Source: Larkinella sp. C7
GTDB taxonomy: Bacteria; Bacteroidota; Bacteroidia; Cytophagales; Spirosomataceae
Direction of reading: 5' to 3'
DNA: 64,000 nucleotides
Assembly: GCF_006149005.1 (NCBI RefSeq)
Contig: NZ_VBSL01000006.1
Location: forward strand, 62,001 to 126,000
Each line of letters begins with the position of its first letter. Within the stretch, counting starts at the first letter, position 1. The position numbers and the translations under genes were made by a program. The notes under the pieces were generated by a model. The model did no database searches. It was not told where the DNA came from and saw nothing but the letters and a program-made list of their open reading frames with translations. Positions 42,356 through 50,800 of the stretch are shown piece after piece.

Positions 42356-42976
42356 TCAAAACAATTTCCAGGTCGAAATCTGTTGGATAAAATACGGAAC
42401 AACGGGCGGATAGAGCAGAACAACGACGAAAATTCCGAAAATAGCGCCGTATAAGTGGGCATCGTGGTTGATGGTGCCGCGCCCGCGCCGGGATTCGTAG
42501 AAGGAATAACCCATGTAGAGGGCGCCGAAAATAAAACCGGGTACGCCAATGATGCCCATGAGATAAATTTTTTCGGTGGGTTGGAACATAATCGCGCCAA
42601 ACAGCAACGCCGAGACGCCCCCCGACGCCCCCAATGAATTGTAATTGGATTTATTGCGCTGCCGGATCAGTGTGGGAATGTCGGACACTACAATCGCGAC
42701 CAGATAGAAAATCAGCAGGTAAAGTGGGCCGGAAGGACCAAATAGGGAACCGAAAACCTGCTCGATCAGTGTTCCGAAAAAAAACAGCGTGAACATGTTG
42801 AACAGCAAGTGGCTGAGGTCGGCATGAATGAATCCCGAAGTCAGAAGCCGGTACCATTGGCCTCGTTTGAGCACTTTTTGCGGGTTCAGAATCATACTGT
42901 CCAGAAAAGACTCGTTTCGCCAGGCGTAAAAGCTAACGAGTCCGGTAATGACGATAATGGCAAGCGTAACGGTCAT
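42356..42976 (-). CDS. rhomboid-family intramembrane serine protease
   Basis: 206 residues with six TM helices. The catalytic Ser lies in GASGGVSALLFGA and the His in INHDAHLYGAIFG, both correctly placed for a Ser-His dyad. HADLSHLLFNMFTLFFFG in the second helix is the usual rhomboid region with conserved His and Asn. It cleaves TM segments of membrane proteins; substrates are unknown. It is downstream of the polyprenyl synthase gene on the same strand. Confidence 0.92.
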   Translation of the reverse strand: MTVTLAIIVITGLVSFYAWRNESFLDSMILNPQKVLKRGQWYRLLTSGFIHADLSHLLFNMFTLFFFGTLIEQVFGSLFGPSGPLYLLIFYLVAIVVSDIPTLIRQRNKSNYNSLGASGGVSALLFGAIMFQPTEKIYLMGIIGVPGFIFGALYMGYSFYESRRGRGTINHDAHLYGAIFGIFVVVLLYPPVVPYFIQQISTWKLF

Positions 42977-43048
42977 AACGTGTTGTGGAGTAAGAAGTGG
43001 CGAGTACGGGTTAATCAGGCAGAAATTTAGATGAAGCCTGGCCTTTCA

Positions 43049-44032
43049 TCAGCTTTCCCGTTCGATGAGCTGTTCTGTAAAATCCAGCAACAGGGCTTTC
43101 CGGGCCGGATCGACCGAAAGTTGTTCGAAATTAGCAAAGCCACGCGTAAAAAAGTCATTGATTCGGGCTTCCGTCAGTTGCCGAATGCCGAGCTGGTCAT
43201 AGATGGCGGTGACGGCCTGAACCTTTTCCTGCTTGTCAAACTCGGTAGCGCTGAGCCAGCCGATGAGTTCATTTTTCAACGCGCCACCCGACTGTTGCAG
43301 AGCTTCGATGAGTAAAAACGTTTTTTTGTTGGCAATAATATCCCCTCCAACCTGCTTTCCGAATTTCGCCGGATCACCGTAGACATCCAGCAAATCATCT
43401 TTCAACTGGAATCCCAGCCCGATGTTAATACCGCCTTCGCGCAGCCGCTGGCTCTCCACGTCGTCGGCTCCGGCAATGATGCTACCCAGTTCGAGCGCAA
43501 AACCGAGTAAAACCGACGTTTTGAGCTTGATCATCTCGATGTACTCGTCTTCCGAAACATCCCAGCGGGTTTCAAAATTCATGTCGAGCTGTTGTCCTTC
43601 GCAAACTTCGGCGGCTGTGCGGTTGAAGCGGGCCAGCACTTTTTTCAAATACGGCGTTTCGACATCCAGCAGCAATTCGTAGGCATTGACCAGCATGACG
43701 TCGCCCGACAGAATGGCGATGTTGTGATTCCATTTCTCGTGCACCGTCGGCTGGCCCCGGCGCAGGGGTGCCTGGTCCATGATGTCGTCGTGCATGAGCG
43801 TGAAATTGTGGAACACTTCAACGGCCACGGCGGGTTTGAGGGCTTTCCGCCAGTCATCTCCAAACAGGTAAGCGGCCATGAGCGTCAGCAGCGGTCGCAT
43901 CCGCTTGCCGCCCAGGTTCATGATGTAACTAATCGGGTCGTATAATTCCGCGGGTTGCCGGCCGTATTTCGTTTGTTGAATCTCCTGATGAAGCGCTTCT
44001 AAAAAAACAAGGGGGTTGGTGGTTTGGGTCAT
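43049..44032 (-). CDS. polyprenyl (isoprenoid) diphosphate synthase
   Basis: 327 residues. Both aspartate-rich motifs are intact: FARM as LMHDDIMDQAPLRRGQPT, and SARM as QLKDDLLDVYGD. GGKRMRPLLTLMAAYLFG is the conserved first motif. It condenses IPP onto an allylic diphosphate. Chain length (geranylgeranyl, or longer for menaquinone or undecaprenyl) cannot be set by eye. It is upstream of the rhomboid gene and downstream of miaA, all on the minus strand. Confidence 0.92.
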   Translation of the reverse strand: MTQTTNPLVFLEALHQEIQQTKYGRQPAELYDPISYIMNLGGKRMRPLLTLMAAYLFGDDWRKALKPAVAVEVFHNFTLMHDDIMDQAPLRRGQPTVHEKWNHNIAILSGDVMLVNAYELLLDVETPYLKKVLARFNRTAAEVCEGQQLDMNFETRWDVSEDEYIEMIKLKTSVLLGFALELGSIIAGADDVESQRLREGGINIGLGFQLKDDLLDVYGDPAKFGKQVGGDIIANKKTFLLIEALQQSGGALKNELIGWLSATEFDKQEKVQAVTAIYDQLGIRQLTEARINDFFTRGFANFEQLSVDPARKALLLDFTEQLIERES

Positions 44033-44095
44033 GGCTCAAAAATACGGAAAACTGCCGGAATGGGAGTTAATAGTTAGGAGTTATGCGTGAAGAGT

Positions 44096-45022
44096 TTAGG
44101 AAATAGCCTGTGATTCAGATAGGATACGAGCAACTAAGTACGCCGTTGGCTGTAAACCATCGAGCCAGTGGATGCGTAAACCGTCGCGTTCCAGTTTGCG
44201 GAAAAACGTCATCTGGCGCTTGGCAAACTGGTGGATGGCGGTTTCCAGCCGGGCGGTCATGGTCGCATACGCCAGTTCATCGTGCAGATACTGCGTGATG
44301 AATTTATACTCCAATCCGTAAAAAATCAGTTTTTCGGCCGGAATCCCGCTCTCCAGTAAGCGTTGAACCTCGTCGATCAGACCGTTTTGCAGCCGTTGGT
44401 GCAACCGCTCCGTGATTCGCTGCCGCCGAACCTCGACGGGTAAATCGATTCCAAAAACCACCGCGTCGGGCCGCGAAATCGGTGCTGACAGATCAATTGA
44501 CGGATTTTCGGTTAAATACGTGGCAATTTCAATCGCCCGAATCAGCCGCTTGCGGGTGGACGTATCGGCCAGATTGGTATAGTCGGAAGGAAGGTGCCGG
44601 AACCGCTCGCGCAATTCGTCGTCGCTTTTCGTTTCCAGCGCCGTGCGCAAGGTCTGATTGACGGGAATGGCCGTGTACCGGTGCCCTTTCAAAACCGCTT
44701 CCAGGTATAAACCGGTTCCGCCACAGAGGATCGGAACGTGGCCACGTGCCAGAATTTCGGGCAGAACGCGGTTGAAATCCTGCTGATACTGGTGCAGATT
44801 GTAATCACTGCCCGCGTCGACGATGTTGATAAGGTGATGCGGAATCGATTGATTATCAATTCGGTATTCGTCCAAATCCTTGCCGGTGCCGATGTCCATG
44901 TCCCGGTAGACCTGCCGTGAATCCACGCTGATGATTTCACCCTTAACCCGCCGGGCAAGCTGCACCGCCAGCCGGGTTTTCCCGCTTGCCGTCGGACCGA
45001 GAATGACGATGGTTTTTAGCAT
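44096..45022 (-). CDS. miaA: tRNA dimethylallyltransferase
   Basis: 308 residues. Walker A GPTASGKT (9-16) is followed by GEIISVDSRQVYRDMDIGTG with the catalytic Asp, and HHLINIVDAGSDYNLHQYQQ. The insert and C-terminal region has YGLEYKFITQYL and RQMTFFRKLE. It adds a dimethylallyl group to A37 of tRNAs reading UNN codons, improving decoding. The dimethylallyl donor is the substrate class used by the neighbouring polyprenyl synthase. Confidence 0.95.
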   Translation of the reverse strand: MLKTIVILGPTASGKTRLAVQLARRVKGEIISVDSRQVYRDMDIGTGKDLDEYRIDNQSIPHHLINIVDAGSDYNLHQYQQDFNRVLPEILARGHVPILCGGTGLYLEAVLKGHRYTAIPVNQTLRTALETKSDDELRERFRHLPSDYTNLADTSTRKRLIRAIEIATYLTENPSIDLSAPISRPDAVVFGIDLPVEVRRQRITERLHQRLQNGLIDEVQRLLESGIPAEKLIFYGLEYKFITQYLHDELAYATMTARLETAIHQFAKRQMTFFRKLERDGLRIHWLDGLQPTAYLVARILSESQAIS

Positions 45023-45035
45023 GGGTTAGGATAGA

Positions 45036-45118
45036 AACACGGATTTAGCGGATTGAACGGATGGGCACGGATAAAATAAAAATCTGTTTTGATCCGTTCA
45101 ATCCGCTAAATCCGTGTT
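45036..45118. repeat. 27-bp perfect inverted repeat running into a gene 3' end
   Basis: Bases 45036-45062 (AACACGGATTTAGCGG and onward) are perfectly complementary to 45092-45118, with a 29-base AT-rich loop. The right arm overlaps the last codons of the minus-strand gene ending at 45098, whose C-terminus (RNTDLAD) is therefore partly written by the repeat. Sequences of the ACACGGATTTAGCGG kind are familiar as dispersed intergenic repeats in several phyla. Confidence 0.8.
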
Positions 45119-46018
45119 CCTATAAATTTTTACAAACTTAACACTCCCCGCATTATAAACCGGAATATACCCGCTATCCGCCATCTCGATTTCCGTTAAC
45201 CCGTCGAGCAACTGACTGGGGTAATGCCGTATCCACTCGCCGGGGCGCACCCAGAACGGGTTGGGTTCAGTGGTTTCCAGCCTTGTGAAGCCCAGTTTTT
45301 CATAACTCCGGCCGTTCGACCAGTCGCGGTCAGCGTAGGTCATGATGTCGTCGGGCTGAACGTCGGTCACGAAGGCTTTCAGGAGTTTGTCCAGCCCGCC
45401 GACCACCGTGCAGTTCAGGTGATTGGCAAACCGCACGAGTTCGACCGAGCGATGGACAGTGCCGTTGCGGGTGATCGAACGCGGATGGCTAAAAGTGGCA
45501 ACGGCCACCAGCAGTTCCGTCGCGTTGACGGGTTGTAAGCGGAAATCCACCGACAGAACCCGAAAATATCGCGCGGGCAGAAACAGACCGTACTTGTATT
45601 TGGCGTTCGTCACGACCTGTAAATGATTTTCCTGCAAAAACCGCCCGGCAGTGGGCTTGTCGATGCGTCGAACCTGCGTCAGCCGGGCCGGAATCCGTTC
45701 GGAAAGGCCCACCATCGCCCGAAGTCGTGAAAGGACAACGGCCGGCCGTTGTCGCCAGACATCTTCCCAAAGATGAATCAACTGCTGGTTTTCGATGGAA
45801 AATCGGGCGGAAAGTTGCTGAAAAAAATACCGTACATCCGTTTGCTGTCGGAGCCGGGAATAGGTCTCAAAGTCGATGCAGTGCAAAACAAGAGAGGTGT
45901 CTGCAACGCGGAACAGGGAAAACGGCGTATAGACTGTTGTCTTGAACGGTGTTAGCGTCAGTTGGGCCGAAAGAAGCTCCTGAAAAGCAGCAGGAAATTT
46001 AATTGAGGTGTTTTCCAA
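45098..46018 (-). CDS. protein of unknown function with a possible GNAT-like C-terminal half
   Basis: 306 residues, soluble. The N-terminal half is helical (ENQQLIHLWEDVWRQRPAV). The C-terminal half has VELVRFANHLNCTVVGGLDK, LKAFV, DDIMTYADRDWSNGRSYEKL and a terminal W-x-R-x-G-E-W segment. YADRDWSNG...YEKLGF resembles the end of acetyltransferase-like domains encoded next to phage homing nucleases, but this is a resemblance by eye only. It is divergent from the TonB-receptor operon. Confidence 0.55.
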   Translation of the reverse strand: MENTSIKFPAAFQELLSAQLTLTPFKTTVYTPFSLFRVADTSLVLHCIDFETYSRLRQQTDVRYFFQQLSARFSIENQQLIHLWEDVWRQRPAVVLSRLRAMVGLSERIPARLTQVRRIDKPTAGRFLQENHLQVVTNAKYKYGLFLPARYFRVLSVDFRLQPVNATELLVAVATFSHPRSITRNGTVHRSVELVRFANHLNCTVVGGLDKLLKAFVTDVQPDDIMTYADRDWSNGRSYEKLGFTRLETTEPNPFWVRPGEWIRHYPSQLLDGLTEIEMADSGYIPVYNAGSVKFVKIYRNTDLAD

Positions 46019-46152
46019 CGGATTGACGCAAAAAGTTGTCTATACGGCTACTATAACGCAGGAAGTAACCGAAAAAACCGGAAATTACAGTATAATTGCT
46101 AAGTTAATCTAGTTTAATTACACCTAAGCTCCCTGACCGACTCCCCTTACCA

Positions 46153-46893
46153 ATGAATCATCGTGTTATCTGGGTTATTTTGATCGCCCTTCTTCTACCC
46201 TGCACGGTTTTCGGACAGCGTGCTTTGTCGGTGGATAGTTCATTCCGGGAACAGGCCATTCGGTACGCACACGCCCGCTACGTTCGTTCAACCGCCGACC
46301 AGGCGCGGTTATACAACGGCGCCGAATACGTCGGCCACCTTCCGACCATCAAAGGCTATCCATACCTTGACTCGCTCTGGCGCACCGGCTCCGTCACCTA
46401 CGATGGCATCACTTACCAGAATATTCGCCTGCTCTACGATCTGGTGGATGACGTCGTGGTGGTGCCCCACATCGATAGCGTATACCGGATGCAGTTACAA
46501 AATATTAAAGTAAGCCGGTTTTCGATTGCCGACCACCAATTCGTTCGGATTGTGCGGGATACGGCCCACAACATCGGCCTGCGAACGGGCTTTTACGACC
46601 AATTGTACGATGGGCGGTCGAAAGTGCTGGCAAGGCGGGTCAAAACCATCCGAACCGAACTGGTGCAGAACGCCGTCAAGGAGGAGTACTTATCAGAAAA
46701 CAGTTTTTTCATTGGCAAAAACGGCCTCTTTTATCCGGTCAAAACCAAACGATCGGTCTTGAATCTGTTTGCCGATCAAAAGAAAACCCTCCGCAAATAC
46801 CTCCGCGAAAACCGCATCAAATTTGCAAAGAACCGCGAAGCCGCCATTGTAAAACTCACGCAGCAGTACGACGCAGCAACCCGATCGTTATGA
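46153..46893 (+). CDS. secreted protein of unknown function, first gene of a TonB-receptor operon
   Basis: 246 residues with a Sec signal (cleavage after VFGQ, about residue 22). The mature part is mixed alpha/beta with no TM helix, ending in a basic helical tail (KKTLRKYLRENRIKFAKN, then REAAIVKL). Its TGA overlaps the ATG of the TonB receptor (ATGA at 46890-46893), so they are translationally coupled. The family was not named; location suggests a periplasmic accessory of the receptor. Confidence 0.7.
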   Translation: MNHRVIWVILIALLLPCTVFGQRALSVDSSFREQAIRYAHARYVRSTADQARLYNGAEYVGHLPTIKGYPYLDSLWRTGSVTYDGITYQNIRLLYDLVDDVVVVPHIDSVYRMQLQNIKVSRFSIADHQFVRIVRDTAHNIGLRTGFYDQLYDGRSKVLARRVKTIRTELVQNAVKEEYLSENSFFIGKNGLFYPVKTKRSVLNLFADQKKTLRKYLRENRIKFAKNREAAIVKLTQQYDAATRSL

Positions 46894-49661
46894 CGAAATT
46901 CTACCGAACCTTATTCCTGTTGTGCTGTTTTGCGGGCTCGCTCACCGCCGGTTTTGGGCAGCAGGCGGCTGAAAAAACCATTCGCGGACCGTTCACCAAC
47001 CTATCCTTTGAGCAGTTTGTCCGGGAGGTGGAAACCCAGACCGAGTACCGGTTTTTCTACAACCTCCGCGATGTCGACAGCATCCGGGTCAACTACGACA
47101 AAAGCGGCCAGAAACTGTCGGCGGTTTTGCAGGAGGTGCTGCAAGGGACCAGCCTGTATTACGCCATCGACGCTAAAAAACAGGTTTTCATCACGCCGGA
47201 ACGCGCCATTCGGACGGAGTTGCCCATCGGTTTTTTTGACCGGGGCAACAGCACAAACGAGGGCGACACCAACGTGGTCGATTATCTGGCGGAAAAAGAA
47301 AAACGCCGGATTACGCTTGAAACCCGCTTGTTCAACATCGGCCGGGCCACCAATCCCGTCCGACCCGGCAACGCCAACCTGGCGGGCCACATCCGGAATG
47401 CCGCTTCGGGCGAACCGGTGATTGGCGTGGCGGTGTACATCGAAAAACCGCGCATTGGCGTCGTTACGGATCAGTTTGGCTATTACTCGATTACGCTGCC
47501 GCGGGGTCGGCACGAACTCCGGGTGCGTAGCATCGGGATGAAGGATACGAAACGACAAATTATGCTGTATTCAGACGGGAAGCTGGAAATTGAGATGGAG
47601 GACGACGTGATTGCGTTGAAAGAAGTGGTGATCGAAGCCGAAAAAGACGTGAACGTGTCGGGGCTGCAAATGGGCCTCGAACGGCTGGACATCCGCACGC
47701 TCCGGCAGGTGCCGACGGCTTTTGGCGAAGCCGATCTGCTGAAAGTGGTGCTCACCTTGCCGGGCGTCAAATCGGTGGGGGAGAGCAGCGTTGGGCTGAA
47801 CGTGCGGGGTGGTTCGACCGACCAGAACCTGATTTTATACAACGACGCCACAATTTATAACCCATCGCACCTGTTCGGATTTTTCTCGGCCTTCAATCCG
47901 GATATGATCAAAAGCGTCGAACTCTACAAAAGCGGTATTCCGTCGCGGTATGGCGGGCGGCTGTCGTCGGTGCTGGAAGTGACCACGCGCGACGGCAACA
48001 AGAAAAAGCTGTCGGGGTCCGGCGGAATTGGCGTTCTGACGGGGCGGTTAACGCTGGAAGGTCCGATTGTCAAGGAAAAATCGTCGTTTCTGATCGGGGC
48101 TCGTTCGACCTATTCCGACTGGTTGCTCAGCAGCCTGAAAAATCCGGCATTCAAAAACAGCCGGGCGAACTTCTACGATCTGAACGCCCACATTACCCAC
48201 GAATTCAACGAAAAAAATACGATTTACCTCACCGGCTATTACAGCCAGGATGAGTTCCGGCTCAACAGCGATACGGTTTACAACTACAACAACATGAACG
48301 CGACGCTGAAGTGGAAACACATCTTCAACACCAAACTCTACAGCGTTTTTACGGGAACCACCAGCCGGTACAAATATTCCGTTTCCAGCGATCAGAACCT
48401 GGTTAATGCCTACAAGCTTACGTTTCAGATCGATCAGACGACGTTCAAAACGGATTTCAACTATTACCCGACGGCCAAACATACCATCGATTTTGGCGTC
48501 AGTTCGAATCTGTACAAACTGCACCCGGGCCAATTCCAGCCGCTGGGCGGGGAGTCGCTGGTTCGGCTGGACGTGGTGCCGACGGAGCAGGCGCTGGAAA
48601 GTGCGTTTTATGTGGGCGACCGCTTTGATATTTCGCCCCGGTTTTCGATCAATTTCGGGTTGCGCTATTCGCTGTTTAATTACCTCGGCCCGAAAGATGT
48701 TTACGTGTATCCCAATGGTTCGCCCAAAACCGAAGCCAATATCCTGGACACGCTTTCGTACGGAGCCGGAAAAAACATCAAAACGTATCACGGCCCCGAA
48801 TACCGGGTTTCGGCGCGGTATGCGTTCACACCCGATGCGTCGATTAAGGTCAGTTTCAACCGGATGCGGCAATACCTGCACATGCTGTCGAACACCACGG
48901 CGATGGCTCCCACCGACATCTGGAAGCTGAGCGATCCGAATATTCTGCCGCAGGTGGGCGACCAGTTTTCGGTTGGTCTCTACAAGAATTTCAAAAACAA
49001 CACCATCGAAACCTCGGTCGAAGGCTATTACAAAACGATGGATAATGTGCTGGATTTCCGCAGCGGTGCCACGCTGATCATGAATCATCACCCTGAAACG
49101 GAGGTGGTTCGGGCGGAAGGAATGGCGTATGGCGTTGAATTTCTGGTTAAAAAAATCACCGGGCGGTTCAACGGCTGGCTGAGTTATACGTATTCCCGCA
49201 CGTTTTTGCGCGTGGATCAGAGCGTGCCGCAGGAGAACATCAACCAGGGCGAGTACTACCCCAGCAATTTCGATAAACCGCACGACGTGACCTGGGTGGG
49301 CAATTACCGCATCAACCGCCGGTTTAGTGTTTCGCTCAATTTTACGTACAGTACGGGTCGGCCCATTACGCTGCCGCTGGCAAAGTACGAGCTGGCGGGT
49401 TCGCCCCGGGTCTATTATTCGGAGCGGAACCAATACCGGATTCCGGATTATTACCGCGCCGACTTATCGCTCAACATCGAGGGCAACCACAAGGTTAAAA
49501 AGCTGGCCCACAGCTCCTGGACGGTGGCCGTTTATAACCTGACAGGCCGACGGAATGCCTATTCGGTGTATTTCACGTCCCTCGGCGGGGTGGTACGAGG
49601 GTATAAACTCTCCATTTTTGGGCAGGCGATTCCGACGCTCACGTACAATTTCAAATTCTGA
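46890..49661 (+). CDS. STN-type TonB-dependent receptor
   Basis: 923 residues. Signal peptide, then an STN domain (about 33-110: LSFEQFVREVETQTEYRFFY, VLQEVLQGTSLYYAI). A carboxypeptidase-regulatory domain follows (about 170-245: NLAGHIRNAASGEPVIGVAV), then the plug (about 250-375: KVVLTLPGVKSVGE, LNVRGGSTDQNLILYND, IPSRYGGRLSSVLEV) and a barrel ending LTYNFKF. STN domains usually signal to FecR/FecI-type regulators, but no FecIR pair is adjacent. It is coupled to the upstream gene by overlap and 2 bp from the DUF4249 gene. Confidence 0.93.
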   Translation: MTKFYRTLFLLCCFAGSLTAGFGQQAAEKTIRGPFTNLSFEQFVREVETQTEYRFFYNLRDVDSIRVNYDKSGQKLSAVLQEVLQGTSLYYAIDAKKQVFITPERAIRTELPIGFFDRGNSTNEGDTNVVDYLAEKEKRRITLETRLFNIGRATNPVRPGNANLAGHIRNAASGEPVIGVAVYIEKPRIGVVTDQFGYYSITLPRGRHELRVRSIGMKDTKRQIMLYSDGKLEIEMEDDVIALKEVVIEAEKDVNVSGLQMGLERLDIRTLRQVPTAFGEADLLKVVLTLPGVKSVGESSVGLNVRGGSTDQNLILYNDATIYNPSHLFGFFSAFNPDMIKSVELYKSGIPSRYGGRLSSVLEVTTRDGNKKKLSGSGGIGVLTGRLTLEGPIVKEKSSFLIGARSTYSDWLLSSLKNPAFKNSRANFYDLNAHITHEFNEKNTIYLTGYYSQDEFRLNSDTVYNYNNMNATLKWKHIFNTKLYSVFTGTTSRYKYSVSSDQNLVNAYKLTFQIDQTTFKTDFNYYPTAKHTIDFGVSSNLYKLHPGQFQPLGGESLVRLDVVPTEQALESAFYVGDRFDISPRFSINFGLRYSLFNYLGPKDVYVYPNGSPKTEANILDTLSYGAGKNIKTYHGPEYRVSARYAFTPDASIKVSFNRMRQYLHMLSNTTAMAPTDIWKLSDPNILPQVGDQFSVGLYKNFKNNTIETSVEGYYKTMDNVLDFRSGATLIMNHHPETEVVRAEGMAYGVEFLVKKITGRFNGWLSYTYSRTFLRVDQSVPQENINQGEYYPSNFDKPHDVTWVGNYRINRRFSVSLNFTYSTGRPITLPLAKYELAGSPRVYYSERNQYRIPDYYRADLSLNIEGNHKVKKLAHSSWTVAVYNLTGRRNAYSVYFTSLGGVVRGYKLSIFGQAIPTLTYNFKF

Positions 49662-49663
49662 TC

Positions 49664-50800
49664 ATGAGAAAGTATCTAACGATAGTGATGGCGGTAGTGA
49701 TGGGGAGTTGCGTCGATCCGTACCGGCCACCGGCGGTTTCGGCTCCCAACACCTACCTGGTAGTCGACGGTTTTCTGAATGGATCGGGTGCCAGCAGCAT
49801 CCGGCTGACGCGCACGCAAAACCTGACAGACGGCAGCAAACCCACGGTGGAAACCAAAGCGACGGTGACGGTGGAGGGCGAAAAAGGCGGGAGCCAGACC
49901 TTTGTCGATAAAGGTGATGGGACGTATACACTGGCCGCTGGCGGGTTGCAGTTTAATCAGAAATACCGCCTGAAAATCAAAACAGCCGCGGGACGCAACT
50001 ATCAGTCCGACTACGTAACCATCAAGCAAACCCCAAAAATCGATAACGTAAGCTGGAAGGCGCAGGATCAGGGCGTGCAGTTTTATGTAACGACCCACGA
50101 TCCAACGAACAATACCAAATATTACCGCTGGGAATACGAAGAAACCTGGGAGTTTTATTCCGCATTTTACTCCCGGGTCGAATACCTGAACAAAAAATTT
50201 GTTTCCCGGATGGACGACGTCAATCATTGCTGGAGCAACGGGAAATCAACCGGTATTTTCATCGGCTCGTCGGAGAAGCTGACGCAGGACGTAATCGATC
50301 AATTTCCGCTGGTGTTCGTTTCCAATACGTCTTCCAATCGTCTGAAGATTCGGTACAGCCTGCTGGTCAAGCAGTATGCCCAAACCGCAGAATCGTTTGA
50401 ATACTGGCAGAATCTGCGCAAAAACACCGAGAGCCTGGGGTCGATTTTCGATCCGCAGCCGTTTCAGGTCATCGGCAATATCCACGGCGTAACCGACCCG
50501 AACGAACCCGTGGTAGGCTATCTGAGTGGTTATTCGGTGGAGGAAAAGCGCATTTTTGTCAATGCCTCCGAGCTGCCGCCCTGGCGGATTCCGAGCATGT
50601 ACGAAGCCTGTCTGCCGGATACCGCTCCCATCTTCAGAACGCCGGAAAAACCGTCGGCGGCCGATCAGGCGGAGTCGGGGGCCATTCCCATCGATGAGAT
50701 TCTGTCCCCTTTGGGTCAAATAATCGCTTACCGGATGAGTTCGGCCTATTGCGTCGATTGCCGGACATCGGGTACCAACGTTAAACCGACTTTCTGGTGA
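49664..50800 (+). CDS. DUF4249 surface lipoprotein
   Basis: 378 residues, lipobox MGSC (Cys16). The N-terminal beta domain carries the family pattern VVDGFLNGSGASSIRLTRTQNL, followed by ATVTVEGEKG. Further parts are YRWEYEETWEFYSAF and CVDCRTSGTNVKPTFW. A C-terminal Cys pair (C-V-D-C) and an earlier Cys in EACLPD may form a disulfide. DUF4249 genes always seem to accompany TonB receptors of this kind and may act as SusD-like lids (inference). Confidence 0.9.
   Translation: MRKYLTIVMAVVMGSCVDPYRPPAVSAPNTYLVVDGFLNGSGASSIRLTRTQNLTDGSKPTVETKATVTVEGEKGGSQTFVDKGDGTYTLAAGGLQFNQKYRLKIKTAAGRNYQSDYVTIKQTPKIDNVSWKAQDQGVQFYVTTHDPTNNTKYYRWEYEETWEFYSAFYSRVEYLNKKFVSRMDDVNHCWSNGKSTGIFIGSSEKLTQDVIDQFPLVFVSNTSSNRLKIRYSLLVKQYAQTAESFEYWQNLRKNTESLGSIFDPQPFQVIGNIHGVTDPNEPVVGYLSGYSVEEKRIFVNASELPPWRIPSMYEACLPDTAPIFRTPEKPSAADQAESGAIPIDEILSPLGQIIAYRMSSAYCVDCRTSGTNVKPTFW

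Noticed and set aside
48048-49433. 461-codon open frame antisense to the TonB receptor
   Set aside because: His/Arg/Gln-rich composition with no motif; the plus-strand receptor explains the sequence completely.
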